This document shows positions 18,827-27,950 of a stretch of DNA of 64,000 nucleotides, in pieces. This stretch comes from Aminobacter aganoensis. GTDB taxonomy: Bacteria; Pseudomonadota; Alphaproteobacteria; Rhizobiales; Rhizobiaceae. Below the pieces are notes generated by a model, which saw nothing but the letters and a program-made list of their open reading frames with translations, made no database searches and was not told the DNA's origin. The number at the start of each line of letters is the position of its first letter. The stretch's first letter is position 1. Location of the stretch: NCBI RefSeq assembly GCF_014206975.1, contig NZ_JACHOU010000002.1:558001-622000 (forward strand), given 5' to 3'. The position numbers were made by a program, and so were the translations under genes.

Positions 18827-19924
18827 TCAGCGGATTTCGGTCTTGGCGATACGGATGCCGAAGCCTTCGAGACCGACATAATGGCGCTCGCGCGAGGCCA
18901 CCAGGTTGATCGACGAGATGCCGAGATCCTTGAGGATCTGGGCACCGAGGCCGATCTGGCGCCATTCGTCTTCACGATGGCGGGCTTCTTCATGATCCTC
19001 GCGCTCGGCCGAAGGCCGGTTGCGGCCGAGGTTGGAAACGCCGACCGATCCTTCGCGCAGGTAGACGATGACGCCGCGCTTGCATTCGCCGAAGGTCTTC
19101 ATGATGTCGCCAAGGCGGTTGCTGGTGCCGAACACGTCGGTCACCACGTCCTCGGTGTGCAGGCGCACCGGCACTTCCTCGCCGTCGCGGATGTCGCCGA
19201 AGACGATGGCGAGATGGTGCATGACGTCCCACGGCAGCGTGTAGGTGATGGCCTTCGCGGTGCCGGCGGGGGTCTCGATGTCGAAGGTGTCGACGCGCTC
19301 GATCAGCGTCTCCTGGCGCTGGCGATAGGCGATCAGGTCGGCGACGGAAACCTGCTTCAGCGCGTTCTTCTCGGCGAAGGCCTGGACCTGCGGACCGCGC
19401 ATGACGGTACCGTCATCGTTCATCAGTTCGGAAATCACGCCGACCGGCGGCAGGCCGGCAAGCTTGCACAGGTCGACCGCCGCCTCGGTATGGCCCGAGC
19501 GCATCAGCACCCCGCCCTCGCGCGCGATCAGCGGGAAGATGTGGCCCGGCCGGACGAAGTCGGCGCCGCCGACATTGCCGTTGGCGAGGTTGCGCACGGT
19601 CAGAGTGCGGTCCTCGGCCGAGATGCCGGTCGAGGTGCCGTGCTTGAAATCGACGCTGACGGTGAAGGCCGTCGTGTGGGCGGAATCGTTGTCGGCGACC
19701 ATCGGTGCGAGGTTGAGCCGGCGGGCGTCTTCCTTGAGCATCGGCGCACAGACGATGCCGGAGGTGTGGCGCACGATGAAGGCCATCTTCTCGGCCGTGC
19801 AATGGACGGCGGCGACGATCAGGTCGCCCTCGTTCTCGCGCCCGTCGTCGTCCATGACGACCACGATCTCACCGCGCTCGAAGGCTCTCAGCGCTTCGAC
19901 AATCTTCTTCTGGTCGTATGGCAT
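18827..19924 (-). CDS. ribB: 3,4-dihydroxy-2-butanone 4-phosphate synthase with degenerate GTP cyclohydrolase II-like domain (RibBX type)
   Basis: The N-terminal 200 residues are RibB, which makes the four-carbon unit of riboflavin from ribulose 5-phosphate. The acidic motif DDDGRENEGDL, SAEDRTLTVR and RSGHTEAAVDL are all present. Residues about 210-365 align with GTP cyclohydrolase II, but the zinc-binding cysteines (CLTGD...CDC in true RibA) are absent; the corresponding stretch reads HTEDVVTDVFGTSNRLGDI. The second domain therefore should not have cyclohydrolase activity. This matches the RibBX class described from other proteobacteria including rhizobia. No FMN riboswitch fits in the 93-bp gap to aroC. 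Confidence 0.93.
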   Translation of the reverse strand: MPYDQKKIVEALRAFERGEIVVVMDDDGRENEGDLIVAAVHCTAEKMAFIVRHTSGIVCAPMLKEDARRLNLAPMVADNDSAHTTAFTVSVDFKHGTSTGISAEDRTLTVRNLANGNVGGADFVRPGHIFPLIAREGGVLMRSGHTEAAVDLCKLAGLPPVGVISELMNDDGTVMRGPQVQAFAEKNALKQVSVADLIAYRQRQETLIERVDTFDIETPAGTAKAITYTLPWDVMHHLAIVFGDIRDGEEVPVRLHTEDVVTDVFGTSNRLGDIMKTFGECKRGVIVYLREGSVGVSNLGRNRPSAEREDHEEARHREDEWRQIGLGAQILKDLGISSINLVASRERHYVGLEGFGIRIAKTEIR

Positions 19925-19957
19925 GGTTGCTCGCTTCGCTCGTTCCGGCGAATGGGG

Positions 19958-20007
19958 AATGGTGAGTAGCGAATAGAGGCAAACGGCACCATTCGCTACT
20001 CACTATT
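19958..20007. repeat. Intergenic inverted repeat between aroC and ribB
   Basis: TGAGTAGCGAAT (19963-19974) and ATTCGCTACTCA (19991-20002) are perfect inverted copies with a 16-base loop. With one mismatch the stem extends to 17 bp (19958-19974 and 19991-20007). Partial extra copies of the ATTCGCTA word follow at 20004-20017. It resembles a dispersed palindromic element of rhizobial genomes and could form an RNA hairpin between the two same-strand genes. Confidence 0.7.
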
Positions 20008-20017
20008 CGCTATTCGC

Positions 20018-21115
20018 TCATCTTCCCGTCTGTCCTCGATGGCGCAGATAGTGGTCGGCAATGGCGCAGGCGACCATCGCCTCGCCGATGGGCACGGCAC
20101 GGATGCCGACGCAGGGGTCGTGCCTGCCCTTGGTCATCACGTCGACCTCCTTGCCATCCTTGTCGATCGACTTGCGCGGCGTCAGGATCGACGAGGTCGG
20201 CTTGACCGCGAAGCGCGCGATCACCGCCTGCCCCGTCGAGATGCCGCCCAGTATACCGCCGGCGTGGTTGGACAGGAATATGGGCTGGCCGTCATTGCCC
20301 ATGCGCATCTCGTCGGCATTCTCCTCGCCGGTGATGCGCGCGGCTTCGAAGCCGTTGCCGATCTCGACGCCCTTGACGGCGTTGATCGACATCAGGTTCG
20401 AGGCGATGTCCTGGTCGAGCTTGCCGTAGATCGGCGCACCGAGCCCCGCAGGCACGCCCTCGGCGACGACCTCGATCACCGCGCCGACCGACGAGCCCGA
20501 CTTGCGGATGCCGTCGAGATAGTCGGCGAAAGGCTGGACCGAAGAGGCATCGGGCGTGAAGAACGGGTTCTCGGCGCTGCCGATGAAATCCCAGTCCCAG
20601 TTGGCCCGGTCGATCGACCTGGTGCCCATCGACACCAGCGCGCCGCGCACCACGAGACCCGGCACGATCTTGCGGGCGATGGCACCGGCAGCGACGCGGG
20701 CGGCCGTTTCGCGCGCCGAAGAGCGTCCGCCGCCGCGATGGTCGCGCAGGCCGTATTTGACGTCGTAGGTGTAATCGGCATGGCCCGGGCGATATTGCCG
20801 GGCAATATCGCCATAATCCTTGGAACGCTGGTCGACATTCTCGATCATCATCGAGATCGGCGTGCCGGTGGAAATCAGCGTCTCGCCATCGTCGTCCAGG
20901 ATCACGCCCGACAGCACCTTGACCTCGTCGGGCTCGCGGCGCTGGGTAACGAAACGCGACTGGCCCGGCTTGCGCTTGTCGAGCTCGTCCTGGATGTCCT
21001 TCAGCGTGAAACGAATGCCGGGCGGGCAGCCGTCGACGACGCAGCCAAGTGCGGGCCCATGGCTCTCGCCCCAGGTGGTGACGCGGAACAGATGGCCAAA
21101 GGTATTGTGCGACAT
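20018..21115 (-). CDS. aroC: Chorismate synthase
   Basis: The last step of the shikimate pathway, converting EPSP to chorismate with reduced FMN. The product has 365 residues. Family signatures are clear: [20 protein letters not shown] at the start, [37 protein letters not shown], and [18 protein letters not shown] at the end. The frame is open to 21283 but ATG 21115 begins the conserved N-terminus and has GGAAAGGG upstream. The gap to ribB holds an inverted repeat. Confidence 0.98.
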   Translation of the reverse strand: MSHNTFGHLFRVTTWGESHGPALGCVVDGCPPGIRFTLKDIQDELDKRKPGQSRFVTQRREPDEVKVLSGVILDDDGETLISTGTPISMMIENVDQRSKDYGDIARQYRPGHADYTYDVKYGLRDHRGGGRSSARETAARVAAGAIARKIVPGLVVRGALVSMGTRSIDRANWDWDFIGSAENPFFTPDASSVQPFADYLDGIRKSGSSVGAVIEVVAEGVPAGLGAPIYGKLDQDIASNLMSINAVKGVEIGNGFEAARITGEENADEMRMGNDGQPIFLSNHAGGILGGISTGQAVIARFAVKPTSSILTPRKSIDKDGKEVDVMTKGRHDPCVGIRAVPIGEAMVACAIADHYLRHRGQTGR

Positions 21116-21405
21116 GGACAGGCCCTTTCCGGCGGCTTGCCGGGGTATGGGGCCTTCTAGCGCATGGCCCCGAAAAGTAAAATTCCTTTTCGGAAAGGAC
21201 CGTGCGCCAACCCGCGGGGATGGCGCGTCCTTGCGCCTCCGCAACGACGTGCGGGGTGCGATCGTCTTTTTAGTGGTGGTCAAACCGTGATCGTGGGCGA
21301 TTTAGTTTTGACACATTCGGTTGGTTTCTGCTTCCCTCCGACCGCCCGTAAATCGTCGCCTTTCGGGGGAGAGGCGTGAATGAACGTGAAAGAAAGAGGA
21401 CGATA

Positions 21406-21654
21406 ATGCGTACCCTTATTGGCGCAGTTACCGCCGTTCTGATGATCTCCGGCGCCGCGCTGGCCGCAGAGGCCGAAGGTCAGGTCAAGTCGGTCGACAA
21501 GGACAAGTCGGTCATCACGCTCGACAACGGCAAGTCATACAAGCTTCCGGGCGAATTCGACGTCGACAACATCAAGCCCGGCATGGAAATCCTTCTGGCC
21601 TACGATGTGGTCGAGGGCGAGAACCTGATCACCGACATGGAACTGCCGCAGTAG
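21406..21654 (+). CDS. DUF1344 domain-containing small secreted protein
   Basis: An 82-residue protein with a signal peptide (MRTLIGAVTAVLMISGAALA) and a short mature domain GQVKSVDKDKSVITLDNGKSYKLP typical of DUF1344, a small OB-like periplasmic family of Rhizobiales with no known function. ATG 21406 has AGAGG about eight bases upstream; the in-frame start at 21376 is rejected because it would block the signal peptide. The 290-bp region upstream (21116-21405) has no gene and carries the divergent promoters of this gene and aroC. Confidence 0.9.
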   Translation: MRTLIGAVTAVLMISGAALAAEAEGQVKSVDKDKSVITLDNGKSYKLPGEFDVDNIKPGMEILLAYDVVEGENLITDMELPQ

Positions 21655-21672
21655 GCACCGAAATCGCGGCTG

Positions 21673-22260
21673 CTAGATCCAATCCAGCCGGCCGCCTTCG
21701 AGTTTCAGCACGCGGTCCTGGGGAACCTCCAGGGCCGCGGCTCTGTTTTTGGGCAGATCTTCGACAAGGCGGAAGATGGCGCGGATGACGCCGCCATGGG
21801 TGACGCACACGGTCGGCTGCACGACCTCCTCCAGCCACGGACGGATACGGGCCGTCAACATCTCATAGCTCTCAGCATCCTTGCCGGGCGGCACGAAGTC
21901 CCACTTGTCGTGCAGGCGCGCTGTGCTGGCGCCGGGCTGGCGGATTTCGAGCTCGGGAAAGGTAAAGCCCTGCCAGTCGCCGAAGTTCACTTCGACCAGG
22001 CGGCTGTCGGTGCGATAGGCCGAGGGATCGAGCCCCATTGCCTTGCGCACGCGCTCCATCGTCTCGCGGGTTCGCCGCATCGGGCTCGCCACGAAATCGA
22101 AAGCCTCGGGATCGCCGACGAACTCGGCCAGGCGACGGCCGTTGCCGTCGGCCTGTTCGCGGCCGATCGCATTGATGTCGGTGTCCGCCTGCCCCTGCAG
22201 GCGCTGCTCGGCATTCCAGGGCGTCTGGCCGTGGCGCACGAAATAGGTGAGCGGGGTCAT
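21673..22260 (-). CDS. Histidine phosphatase (phosphoglycerate mutase-like) family protein
   Basis: A 195-residue protein with the family's phosphohistidine motif FVRHGQTPWN at residues 5-14 and the second catalytic His in VCVTHGGVIRAIF. Such enzymes dephosphorylate sugar phosphates, nucleotides or alpha-ribazole phosphate; the substrate is not predictable. ATG 22260 is used because it starts just before the first strand. It lies 19 bp after fabI on the same strand, so cotranscription is likely. Confidence 0.93.
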   Translation of the reverse strand: MTPLTYFVRHGQTPWNAEQRLQGQADTDINAIGREQADGNGRRLAEFVGDPEAFDFVASPMRRTRETMERVRKAMGLDPSAYRTDSRLVEVNFGDWQGFTFPELEIRQPGASTARLHDKWDFVPPGKDAESYEMLTARIRPWLEEVVQPTVCVTHGGVIRAIFRLVEDLPKNRAAALEVPQDRVLKLEGGRLDWI

Positions 22261-22279
22261 GTCAGGCTGGTACTGTATG

Positions 22280-23098
22280 TCAGTCCTTGACGGTCGCGAT
22301 GTCGGGCGCATCGACCGCCTTCATGCCGACGACATGATAGCCGGAATCGACGTGATGCACCTCGCCGGTGACACCGCGCGACAGGTCCGACAGGAAGTAC
22401 AGCCCGGAATCGCCGACTTCCTCGATGGAGACCGTACGGCGCAGCGGTGCATTGTACTCGTTCCACTTCAGGATGTAGCGGAAGTCGTCGATGCCGGAAG
22501 CGGCAAGCGTCTTGATCGGGCCGGCGGAGATCGCGTTGACGCGGATCTTCTTCGGGCCGAGGTCGACGGCGAGATACTTCACGCTCGCCTCGAGCGCTGC
22601 CTTGGCGACGCCCATGACGTTGTAGTTCGGCATCACCTTCTCGGCGCCGTAATAGGTCATGGTCAACAGCGAGCCGCCATCGGTCATCAGCTTCTCGGCG
22701 CGCTGGGCGACAGCCGTGAAGGAGTAGACCGAGATGTCCATGGTGCGCAGGAAGTTGGCGTGGCTGGTGTCGACGTAGCGGCCGGTCAGTTCATCCTTGT
22801 CGGAGAAGCCGATGGCGTGGACGACGAAGTCGAGCTTGCCCCACTTCTTCTCCAACGTCTCGAAGCAGGCGTCGATGGTCGCCATGTCGGTGACATCGCA
22901 ATGGCCGCAGACGAAGGCGCCGATTTCGGCGGCCAGCGGCTCGACACGCTTCTTCAGGGCATCGCCCTGATAGGTGAAGGCCAGCTCGGCGCCCTGGTCG
23001 GCGCACGCCTTGGCAATGCCCCAGGCGATCGATCTGTTGTTGGCGACGCCGAGAATAAGGCCGCGCTTGCCGGCCATCAGGCCCTGTCCACCCGCCAT
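22280..23098 (-). CDS. fabI: Enoyl-[acyl-carrier-protein] reductase (NADH)
   Basis: The last reduction step of each fatty acid elongation round. The 272-residue protein is an SDR with the FabI-specific nucleotide motif GVANNRSIAWGIA and the active-site pair in YYGAEKVMPNYNVMGVAKAAL (Tyr-x6-Lys). ATG 23098 is selected: GGAGAG lies seven bases upstream and the product starts MAGGQGLMAGKRGL like other rhizobial FabI. The frame is open to 23155. The histidine phosphatase gene follows closely. Confidence 0.96.
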   Translation of the reverse strand: MAGGQGLMAGKRGLILGVANNRSIAWGIAKACADQGAELAFTYQGDALKKRVEPLAAEIGAFVCGHCDVTDMATIDACFETLEKKWGKLDFVVHAIGFSDKDELTGRYVDTSHANFLRTMDISVYSFTAVAQRAEKLMTDGGSLLTMTYYGAEKVMPNYNVMGVAKAALEASVKYLAVDLGPKKIRVNAISAGPIKTLAASGIDDFRYILKWNEYNAPLRRTVSIEEVGDSGLYFLSDLSRGVTGEVHHVDSGYHVVGMKAVDAPDIATVKD

Positions 23099-23206
23099 AT
23101 GAGCGCTCTCCGATGCAAGAATTGTTTCGCAGAGCCTATCGCATAGGCAACTCATGCCTTCAAGCTTTGATACGCCGATGGCCGGCGACGTCGCGCCGGC
23201 CGGCTG

Positions 23207-24148
23207 TCAGCCGTTGGACTTGCGCATCAGCTCTTCGAGCGCAGCATCGCCAGCCTCGGGCAGCATGACGCGGACATGGACATAGAGATCGGCCTTGCCG
23301 CCGGTCTTCTCGGGCAAGCCACGCCCCTTGATGCGCAGGACCTTGTCCGAGCTCGACCAGGCCGGAACGTTGACGGCAAGGCGCCCGGTCGGGGTTTCCA
23401 CGGCAAGCTTGGCGCCGAGCACGGCATCGCGCAACGGGACCGGCAGGTCGGCGTGAAGATCCCTGCCCTCGACGCGATAGCGCGGATGGCGGCGGAACCT
23501 GATCTTGACGAGCGCGTCACCCGCGCCGCCCAGACCCTGCTCGCCCTGGCCCTTGAGCCTGATGGTCTGGCCGTCCTCGACATATTCCGGCAGCTTGACC
23601 GCCATCTTGCGTCCGTCGGGAAACATCGCCGTGACCTTTGGCGCGGTCGCGGCTTCCTCGATCGTCACGTCGAGCGTGACGTTGACGTCGCCGCCCGGCT
23701 GGGCGCGCTGGCCACCGCCCATGCCGGCGCCCGCACCCGCTCCCGAGCCACGCTGGCTGAAGGAATCACCGAAGATCTGGCTGAATATGTCGCCGGCATC
23801 GAAGGACGCGCCGCCGGGGCCACCGGAACGGAACTCGAAGCGCGAGCCGCCAGGCCCGGCCTGCTGGCGGCGAAAGCCGCCGAACGGATCGCCGCCCGCG
23901 GCACCTTCGAAGCCATGGAAGCGCTGCTTGCCCTCGGCATCGATCTCGCCGCGGTCGAACGCGGCCTTCTTCTTCTCGTCGCCGAGAATCTCGTAGGCCT
24001 GGTTGGCGGCGGCAAAACGTTCCTTCGCCTTCGGATCATCCGGATTCTGGTCCGGATGATGCTTCTTGGCGAGCTTGCGAAAGGCCGCTTTGATGTCCTT
24101 GGCCGAGGCGTTCTTGGCAACGCCCAGCACCTCATAGGGGTCGCGCAT
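23207..24148 (-). CDS. DnaJ C-terminal domain protein (CbpA-like co-chaperone)
   Basis: A 313-residue J-protein. The J domain is at residues 1-66 with HPD in KHHPDQNPDD. A Gly/Phe-rich linker (about 80-150) follows, then two beta-barrel client-binding domains (DVNVTLDVTIEEAATAPKV and onwards). The cysteine-rich zinc finger of true DnaJ is missing, so it is CbpA type. It would stimulate DnaK ATPase. ATG 24148 begins MRDPYEVLGV; a GTG four codons earlier is also in frame. The upstream gene on the same strand is a lipoprotein. Confidence 0.93.
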   Translation of the reverse strand: MRDPYEVLGVAKNASAKDIKAAFRKLAKKHHPDQNPDDPKAKERFAAANQAYEILGDEKKKAAFDRGEIDAEGKQRFHGFEGAAGGDPFGGFRRQQAGPGGSRFEFRSGGPGGASFDAGDIFSQIFGDSFSQRGSGAGAGAGMGGGQRAQPGGDVNVTLDVTIEEAATAPKVTAMFPDGRKMAVKLPEYVEDGQTIRLKGQGEQGLGGAGDALVKIRFRRHPRYRVEGRDLHADLPVPLRDAVLGAKLAVETPTGRLAVNVPAWSSSDKVLRIKGRGLPEKTGGKADLYVHVRVMLPEAGDAALEELMRKSNG

Positions 24149-24237
24149 GCGCAATTCCACAACAGAGAAGAGGGTTGGTTTCCTCCTATATGCGCTCGGC
24201 TAGGAAGAAATTCCAGAGGCAGGCTTGCCGCAAAGCG

Positions 24238-24702
24238 TCAGGCCGGCTCGAAAGCCACCATTTGCCAGGCGCCGGCACCGGCGGCACACACCTCGCCCTT
24301 GTACAGGCCGACGCCATCGAAGCTTTCGCGCGAGGCGGCGAATTGCCGGCACAAGACGCCACGTCCGGTGCTTTCCACCAGCGCGCTGATCGCACCGCGC
24401 GATCCGGTCTCGGCATTGGCCCAGGGAATTGCCTGTCCCTGCAGGCCTTCGACGTCGGCGGAAGAGACCGCGTTGCGGATCGTCGCCTCGTCGGACAGGC
24501 GATTCGCATCGTTGCTGCGGCTGGCATCGTCCGGCACCTTGCTGGTCAGAAGCGTGCGGTCGACCTCGGCCTTCTCCAGGCTGAAGCCGCCAACGCCACA
24601 GGCGCTGATCGTCGTCAGGCTCAGCAGCAGCAGCACCTTGAAGGATCGGAACCCGAATTGTGGGAGGCAATGGCCCTCAAAGGCTTGCGCGAAGCGCGAC
24701 AA
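24238..24702 (-). CDS. RT0821/Lpp0805-like surface lipoprotein
   Basis: A 154-residue protein with a hydrophobic signal (VLLLLSLTTISAC) ending in a lipobox-like TISAC at about residue 35, so it is probably lipidated. The mature part has the pattern IPWANAETGSRGAIS, CRQFAASR and a final GEVCAAGAGAWQMVAF, which matches the RT0821/Lpp0805 surface-antigen family of alphaproteobacteria. The N-terminal region before the hydrophobic core is long, so a later start is possible. It is divergent from pdxH. Confidence 0.8.
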   Translation of the reverse strand: MSRFAQAFEGHCLPQFGFRSFKVLLLLSLTTISACGVGGFSLEKAEVDRTLLTSKVPDDASRSNDANRLSDEATIRNAVSSADVEGLQGQAIPWANAETGSRGAISALVESTGRGVLCRQFAASRESFDGVGLYKGEVCAAGAGAWQMVAFEPA

Positions 24703-24744
24703 TAGGCATTCTCCCGGTCGTAAATGGCAGGTCGAGTAAGAGCT

Positions 24745-25362
24745 ATGACGGACACAGAGTTAAAAAGCGGTGACTTCACCGAGAGCGCGGAGCCTTATCG
24801 GCTGTTTGCAGCGTGGCTGAAGGACGCTACCACCAGCGAACCGAACGATCCCAACGCGGTGGCGCTGGCAACCGTCGACACCGACGGACTGCCCGACGTT
24901 CGCATGGTGCTGCTCAAGGGCTTCGATGAACAGGGCTTCGTCTTCTACACCAATTTCGAGAGCGCCAAGGGCCGCGAGATCCTGGCGACGATGAAGGCCG
25001 CCATGTGCTTCCACTGGAAATCGCTGCGCCGCCAGGTGCGGGTGCGCGGCCCCGTGGAGATCGTCACCGACGCCGAGGCAGACGCCTATTTCGCCTCGCG
25101 CCCGCGCGGCAGCCGCATCGGCGCCTGGGCCTCGAAGCAGTCGCGCCCGCTCGAAAGCCGTTTCGCACTGGAGAAGGCGGTCGCCGAGTACACCGCGCGC
25201 CACGCCATCGGCGAGATTCCGCGGCCCGCCCACTGGTCCGGCTTCCGCATCCGGCCGAGCCAGATCGAGTTCTGGCACGACCGTCCGTTCCGGCTGCACG
25301 ACCGCATCGTGTTCACCGCCAACGCCAAGGGCGAGTGGGACAAGGACCGGCTCTATCCCTGA
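24745..25362 (+). CDS. pdxH: Pyridoxamine 5'-phosphate oxidase
   Basis: An FMN enzyme that makes pyridoxal 5'-phosphate from PNP or PMP. The 205-residue product has the family segments [35 protein letters not shown] and [14 protein letters not shown], and the C-terminal dimer region [15 protein letters not shown] followed by RLHDRI. ATG 24745 is seven codons into an open frame that starts at 24724 and fits the family's usual N-terminus. Confidence 0.97.
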   Translation: MTDTELKSGDFTESAEPYRLFAAWLKDATTSEPNDPNAVALATVDTDGLPDVRMVLLKGFDEQGFVFYTNFESAKGREILATMKAAMCFHWKSLRRQVRVRGPVEIVTDAEADAYFASRPRGSRIGAWASKQSRPLESRFALEKAVAEYTARHAIGEIPRPAHWSGFRIRPSQIEFWHDRPFRLHDRIVFTANAKGEWDKDRLYP

Positions 25363-25395
25363 GTTTCTGCTCTCCCCCGTCCGGGCGGGACAAAC

Positions 25396-26145
25396 TCACT
25401 TCTTGCGCGTCATGAAGGCGACGAGTGCGGCGCGTGCCTCGTCCGACTTGAGCCGGGCGCGGAAGTGCTCGCCTTCCACCTTGATGCGGGCAAAAAGCTC
25501 CGAGCGGTCGCCGCGCATCAGGTCGCGGGCGATCTTCAGCGCTTCCGGCGGCTTGGCGGCGATGTCGCGGGCCGCCGCCAGCGTTGCCGCCTCCAACTCG
25601 TCTTCCGCCACGACCTTGTAGATCAGCCCGGCAGCGAGCGCCCGTTCTGCCGCGAACCCCTCGCCCAGGCCGAGCAGCGCAAAAGCGCCCTGGCGCCCAA
25701 GCACCTGCGGCGCGAGCAGGCTCGACCCCGCCTCCGGCACCAGGCCGAGATCGACGAAGGGCGTGCGAAACACCGTGCGCGGCGTGGCGAAGGTCAGGTC
25801 GCAATGCAGGTTGATGGTCGTGCCGATGCCGACGGCGATGCCGTCGACGCCCGAAACCACCGGCTTTTCGGTCCTGGCCAGGGCGAGCAGGAAATCCCAC
25901 ACCTCGCCGCCGCCTTCGCCACCGGTGGCGATCGTCATGAAGTCGGCCAGGTCGTTGCCGGCCGAGAACGCGCCGGGCACGCCGAGAAAGACGTGGACGC
26001 GCACGGCCTTGTCGGCATCGCCGGCGGCAAGTGCCGACGCCATCTCGGCATACATGGCGCGGGTGATCGCGTTCTTCTTGTCCGGGCGGTTCATCCGGAT
26101 GATCTGCACGGCATCCTGCCGTTCGATGACTATATGGTCGCTCAC
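25396..26145 (-). CDS. Enoyl-CoA hydratase/isomerase family protein
   Basis: A 249-residue crotonase-fold enzyme. The oxyanion-hole segments GAFSAGNDLADF and AVGIGTTINLHCDL are present, and the family end FMTRKK is seen. One catalytic acid position reads LGLVPEAGSSLL, the usual E in the hydratase/isomerase pattern. GTG 26145 is chosen: GAGGAA lies nine bases upstream and the product starts SDHIVIERQ, while the open frame to 26283 overlaps the upstream gene. It follows the acyl-CoA dehydrogenase gene by 26 bp, so the two encode consecutive beta-oxidation steps in one operon. Confidence 0.93.
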   Translation of the reverse strand: MSDHIVIERQDAVQIIRMNRPDKKNAITRAMYAEMASALAAGDADKAVRVHVFLGVPGAFSAGNDLADFMTIATGGEGGGEVWDFLLALARTEKPVVSGVDGIAVGIGTTINLHCDLTFATPRTVFRTPFVDLGLVPEAGSSLLAPQVLGRQGAFALLGLGEGFAAERALAAGLIYKVVAEDELEAATLAAARDIAAKPPEALKIARDLMRGDRSELFARIKVEGEHFRARLKSDEARAALVAFMTRKK

Positions 26146-26171
26146 GTCAGACTGTTCCTCGTCCCAAAATC

Positions 26172-27950
26172 TTATGCCGAAACCAGCGCCTTGGCGGCTT
26201 CGCGCAGGCTCGCCGCGCCGCCGGTGACGCGATCCTTGAGTGCGGCGGTCTCGCCGAGCAGGTTCTCGGCGAAGAACCGGCACAGCGCGATGCGCCCGGC
26301 ATCGCCCTCGGCAAGGGCGGCGCGTGCCAGGTAGGCGCCGCCGGCAGCCAGCGCGAACAGCCTCAGATAGGGCGTGGCGCCGGCCAGGGCGTCGTCGGAG
26401 CGGCCGTCCTCGAGCAGCTTCTGCAGGAAACGCGTCGTCTGCTGCAGGTCGTCGAGCGCCTGCTCCAGGCAGATGGCGCTGCGGCCGTAGTCGTCGCTGT
26501 TCAGTGCCGCAACCGCATTGGCGACCGCGTCGAGCTCGCCGACATAGTCGAAGACATGGTCGCCATTGCCGAGCGGCAGCTTGCGGGTGACGAGGTCGAT
26601 CGCCTGGATGCCGTTGGTGCCCTCGTAGATCGGGGCGATGCGGGCATCGCGCAGCAGCCGCGCCGCGCCCGTCTCCTCGATGAAACCCATGCCGCCATGG
26701 ACCTGGACGCCGAGCGAGGCGACGTCGACGCCGACATCGGTGGCAAAGGCCTTGGCGACCGGGGTCAACAGATTGGCCCGGTCCTGCCAGTGCGCCTTGG
26801 CTGTGCCTTCCGAGACGCTCGCCATGTCGATGGCATGGGCGCAGGAATAGGCGATGGCGCGCGCGCTCTGGGTCAGTGCCTTCATGGTCAACAGGTTGCG
26901 CTGCACGTCGGGGTGATGGACGATCGGCGCCATGCCTTCGCCGCTGTAGCCCGAGGCCTTGCCCTGGCGGCGGTCATTGGCATAGGCGAGCGCCTTCTGG
27001 AACGCCGCCTCCGCCACCGCCACGCCCTGCATGCCGACGGCGAGGCGGGCATTGTTCATCATCGTGAACATGCAGGCGAGGCCACGGTGCTCCTCGCCGA
27101 TGAGCCAGCCGACAGCGCCGGGCTCGCGGTCCTTTGCGAAACCGTCGCCATAGATCATGGTGCAGGTCGGCGAGGCATGGATGCCGAGCTTCTCCTCGAG
27201 CCCGGAACAGAACACATCGTTGCGCGCGCCTGGCCTGCCGTCGTCGTCGAGCAGGTATTTCGGCACCAGAAACAGCGAGATGCCGCGCGTGCCGGCGGGT
27301 GCGTCGGGCAGCCTGGCCAACACCAGGTGGACGATGTTGCCGGTCAGGTCGTGCTCGCCATAGGTGATGAAGATCTTCTGGCCGAAGATGCGGTAGCTGC
27401 CGTCGCCGGCACGCTCGGCGCGGGTGCGCAGCGCGGCAAGGTCAGAGCCCGCCTGTGGCTCTGTCAGGTTCATGGTGCCCATCCATTCGCCGGAGACGAG
27501 CTTTTCGAGATAGGCCGCCTTCAGGTCCTCCGAGGCGTGCTTGTCGAGCGCCTCGACCGCGCCCATGGTCAGCGTCGGGCCGAGGCCGAAGGCCATCGAG
27601 GCTGAATTCCACATCTCAAGCGTCGCGACGCCGAGCATCGTCGGCAGGCCCTGGCCGCCGAATTCCTCGGGACCGTTGAGGCCGTTCCAGCCGCCTTCGA
27701 TCCAGTGCCGGTAGGCCTCCTTCCAGCCGGGCGGCATGGTCACCGCCGCGTCCTTGAGCCTGGCACCGGCCTTGTCGCCGACCTCGTGAAGCGGCGCCAC
27801 CTCGTCGGTGGCGAAGCGGCCAGCCTCGCCCAGGATGGCGTCGACAAGGTCCTCGCCGAGGTCGCCGAAGCTTCCTGCATCGAGCGCGGCCTTCAGCCCC
27901 GCGACATGCTTCAGCGCAAAGGCAATCTCTTCCACCGGGGCGCGGTACAT
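26172..27950 (-). CDS. Acyl-CoA dehydrogenase (long form, FadE/DmdC-like)
   Basis: A 592-residue FAD enzyme, longer than the 380-residue classical type because of an N-terminal and a C-terminal extra domain. Landmarks are MGTMNLTEPQAGSDLAALRT, QKIFITYGEHDLTGNIVHLV, EEKLGIHASPTCTMIYG and the FAD/C-terminal region QVHGGMGFIEETGAARLLRD with APIYEGTNGIQAIDLV. It oxidises acyl-CoA to enoyl-CoA, and the next gene is an enoyl-CoA hydratase. Related proteins also act on methylmercaptopropionyl-CoA, so the chain or substrate is open. A regulator-like motif with ACGTAAACGT lies about 90 bp upstream. Confidence 0.93.
   Translation of the reverse strand: MYRAPVEEIAFALKHVAGLKAALDAGSFGDLGEDLVDAILGEAGRFATDEVAPLHEVGDKAGARLKDAAVTMPPGWKEAYRHWIEGGWNGLNGPEEFGGQGLPTMLGVATLEMWNSASMAFGLGPTLTMGAVEALDKHASEDLKAAYLEKLVSGEWMGTMNLTEPQAGSDLAALRTRAERAGDGSYRIFGQKIFITYGEHDLTGNIVHLVLARLPDAPAGTRGISLFLVPKYLLDDDGRPGARNDVFCSGLEEKLGIHASPTCTMIYGDGFAKDREPGAVGWLIGEEHRGLACMFTMMNNARLAVGMQGVAVAEAAFQKALAYANDRRQGKASGYSGEGMAPIVHHPDVQRNLLTMKALTQSARAIAYSCAHAIDMASVSEGTAKAHWQDRANLLTPVAKAFATDVGVDVASLGVQVHGGMGFIEETGAARLLRDARIAPIYEGTNGIQAIDLVTRKLPLGNGDHVFDYVGELDAVANAVAALNSDDYGRSAICLEQALDDLQQTTRFLQKLLEDGRSDDALAGATPYLRLFALAAGGAYLARAALAEGDAGRIALCRFFAENLLGETAALKDRVTGGAASLREAAKALVSA

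Noticed and set aside
19925-20017. FMN riboswitch before ribB
   Set aside because: The gap is only 93 bases and is mostly filled by an inverted repeat; no RFN core was seen.
21308-21336. TTGACA -35 box before the DUF1344 gene
   Set aside because: At 17-base spacing the -10 position reads CTTCCC, which does not fit; the real promoter was not found.
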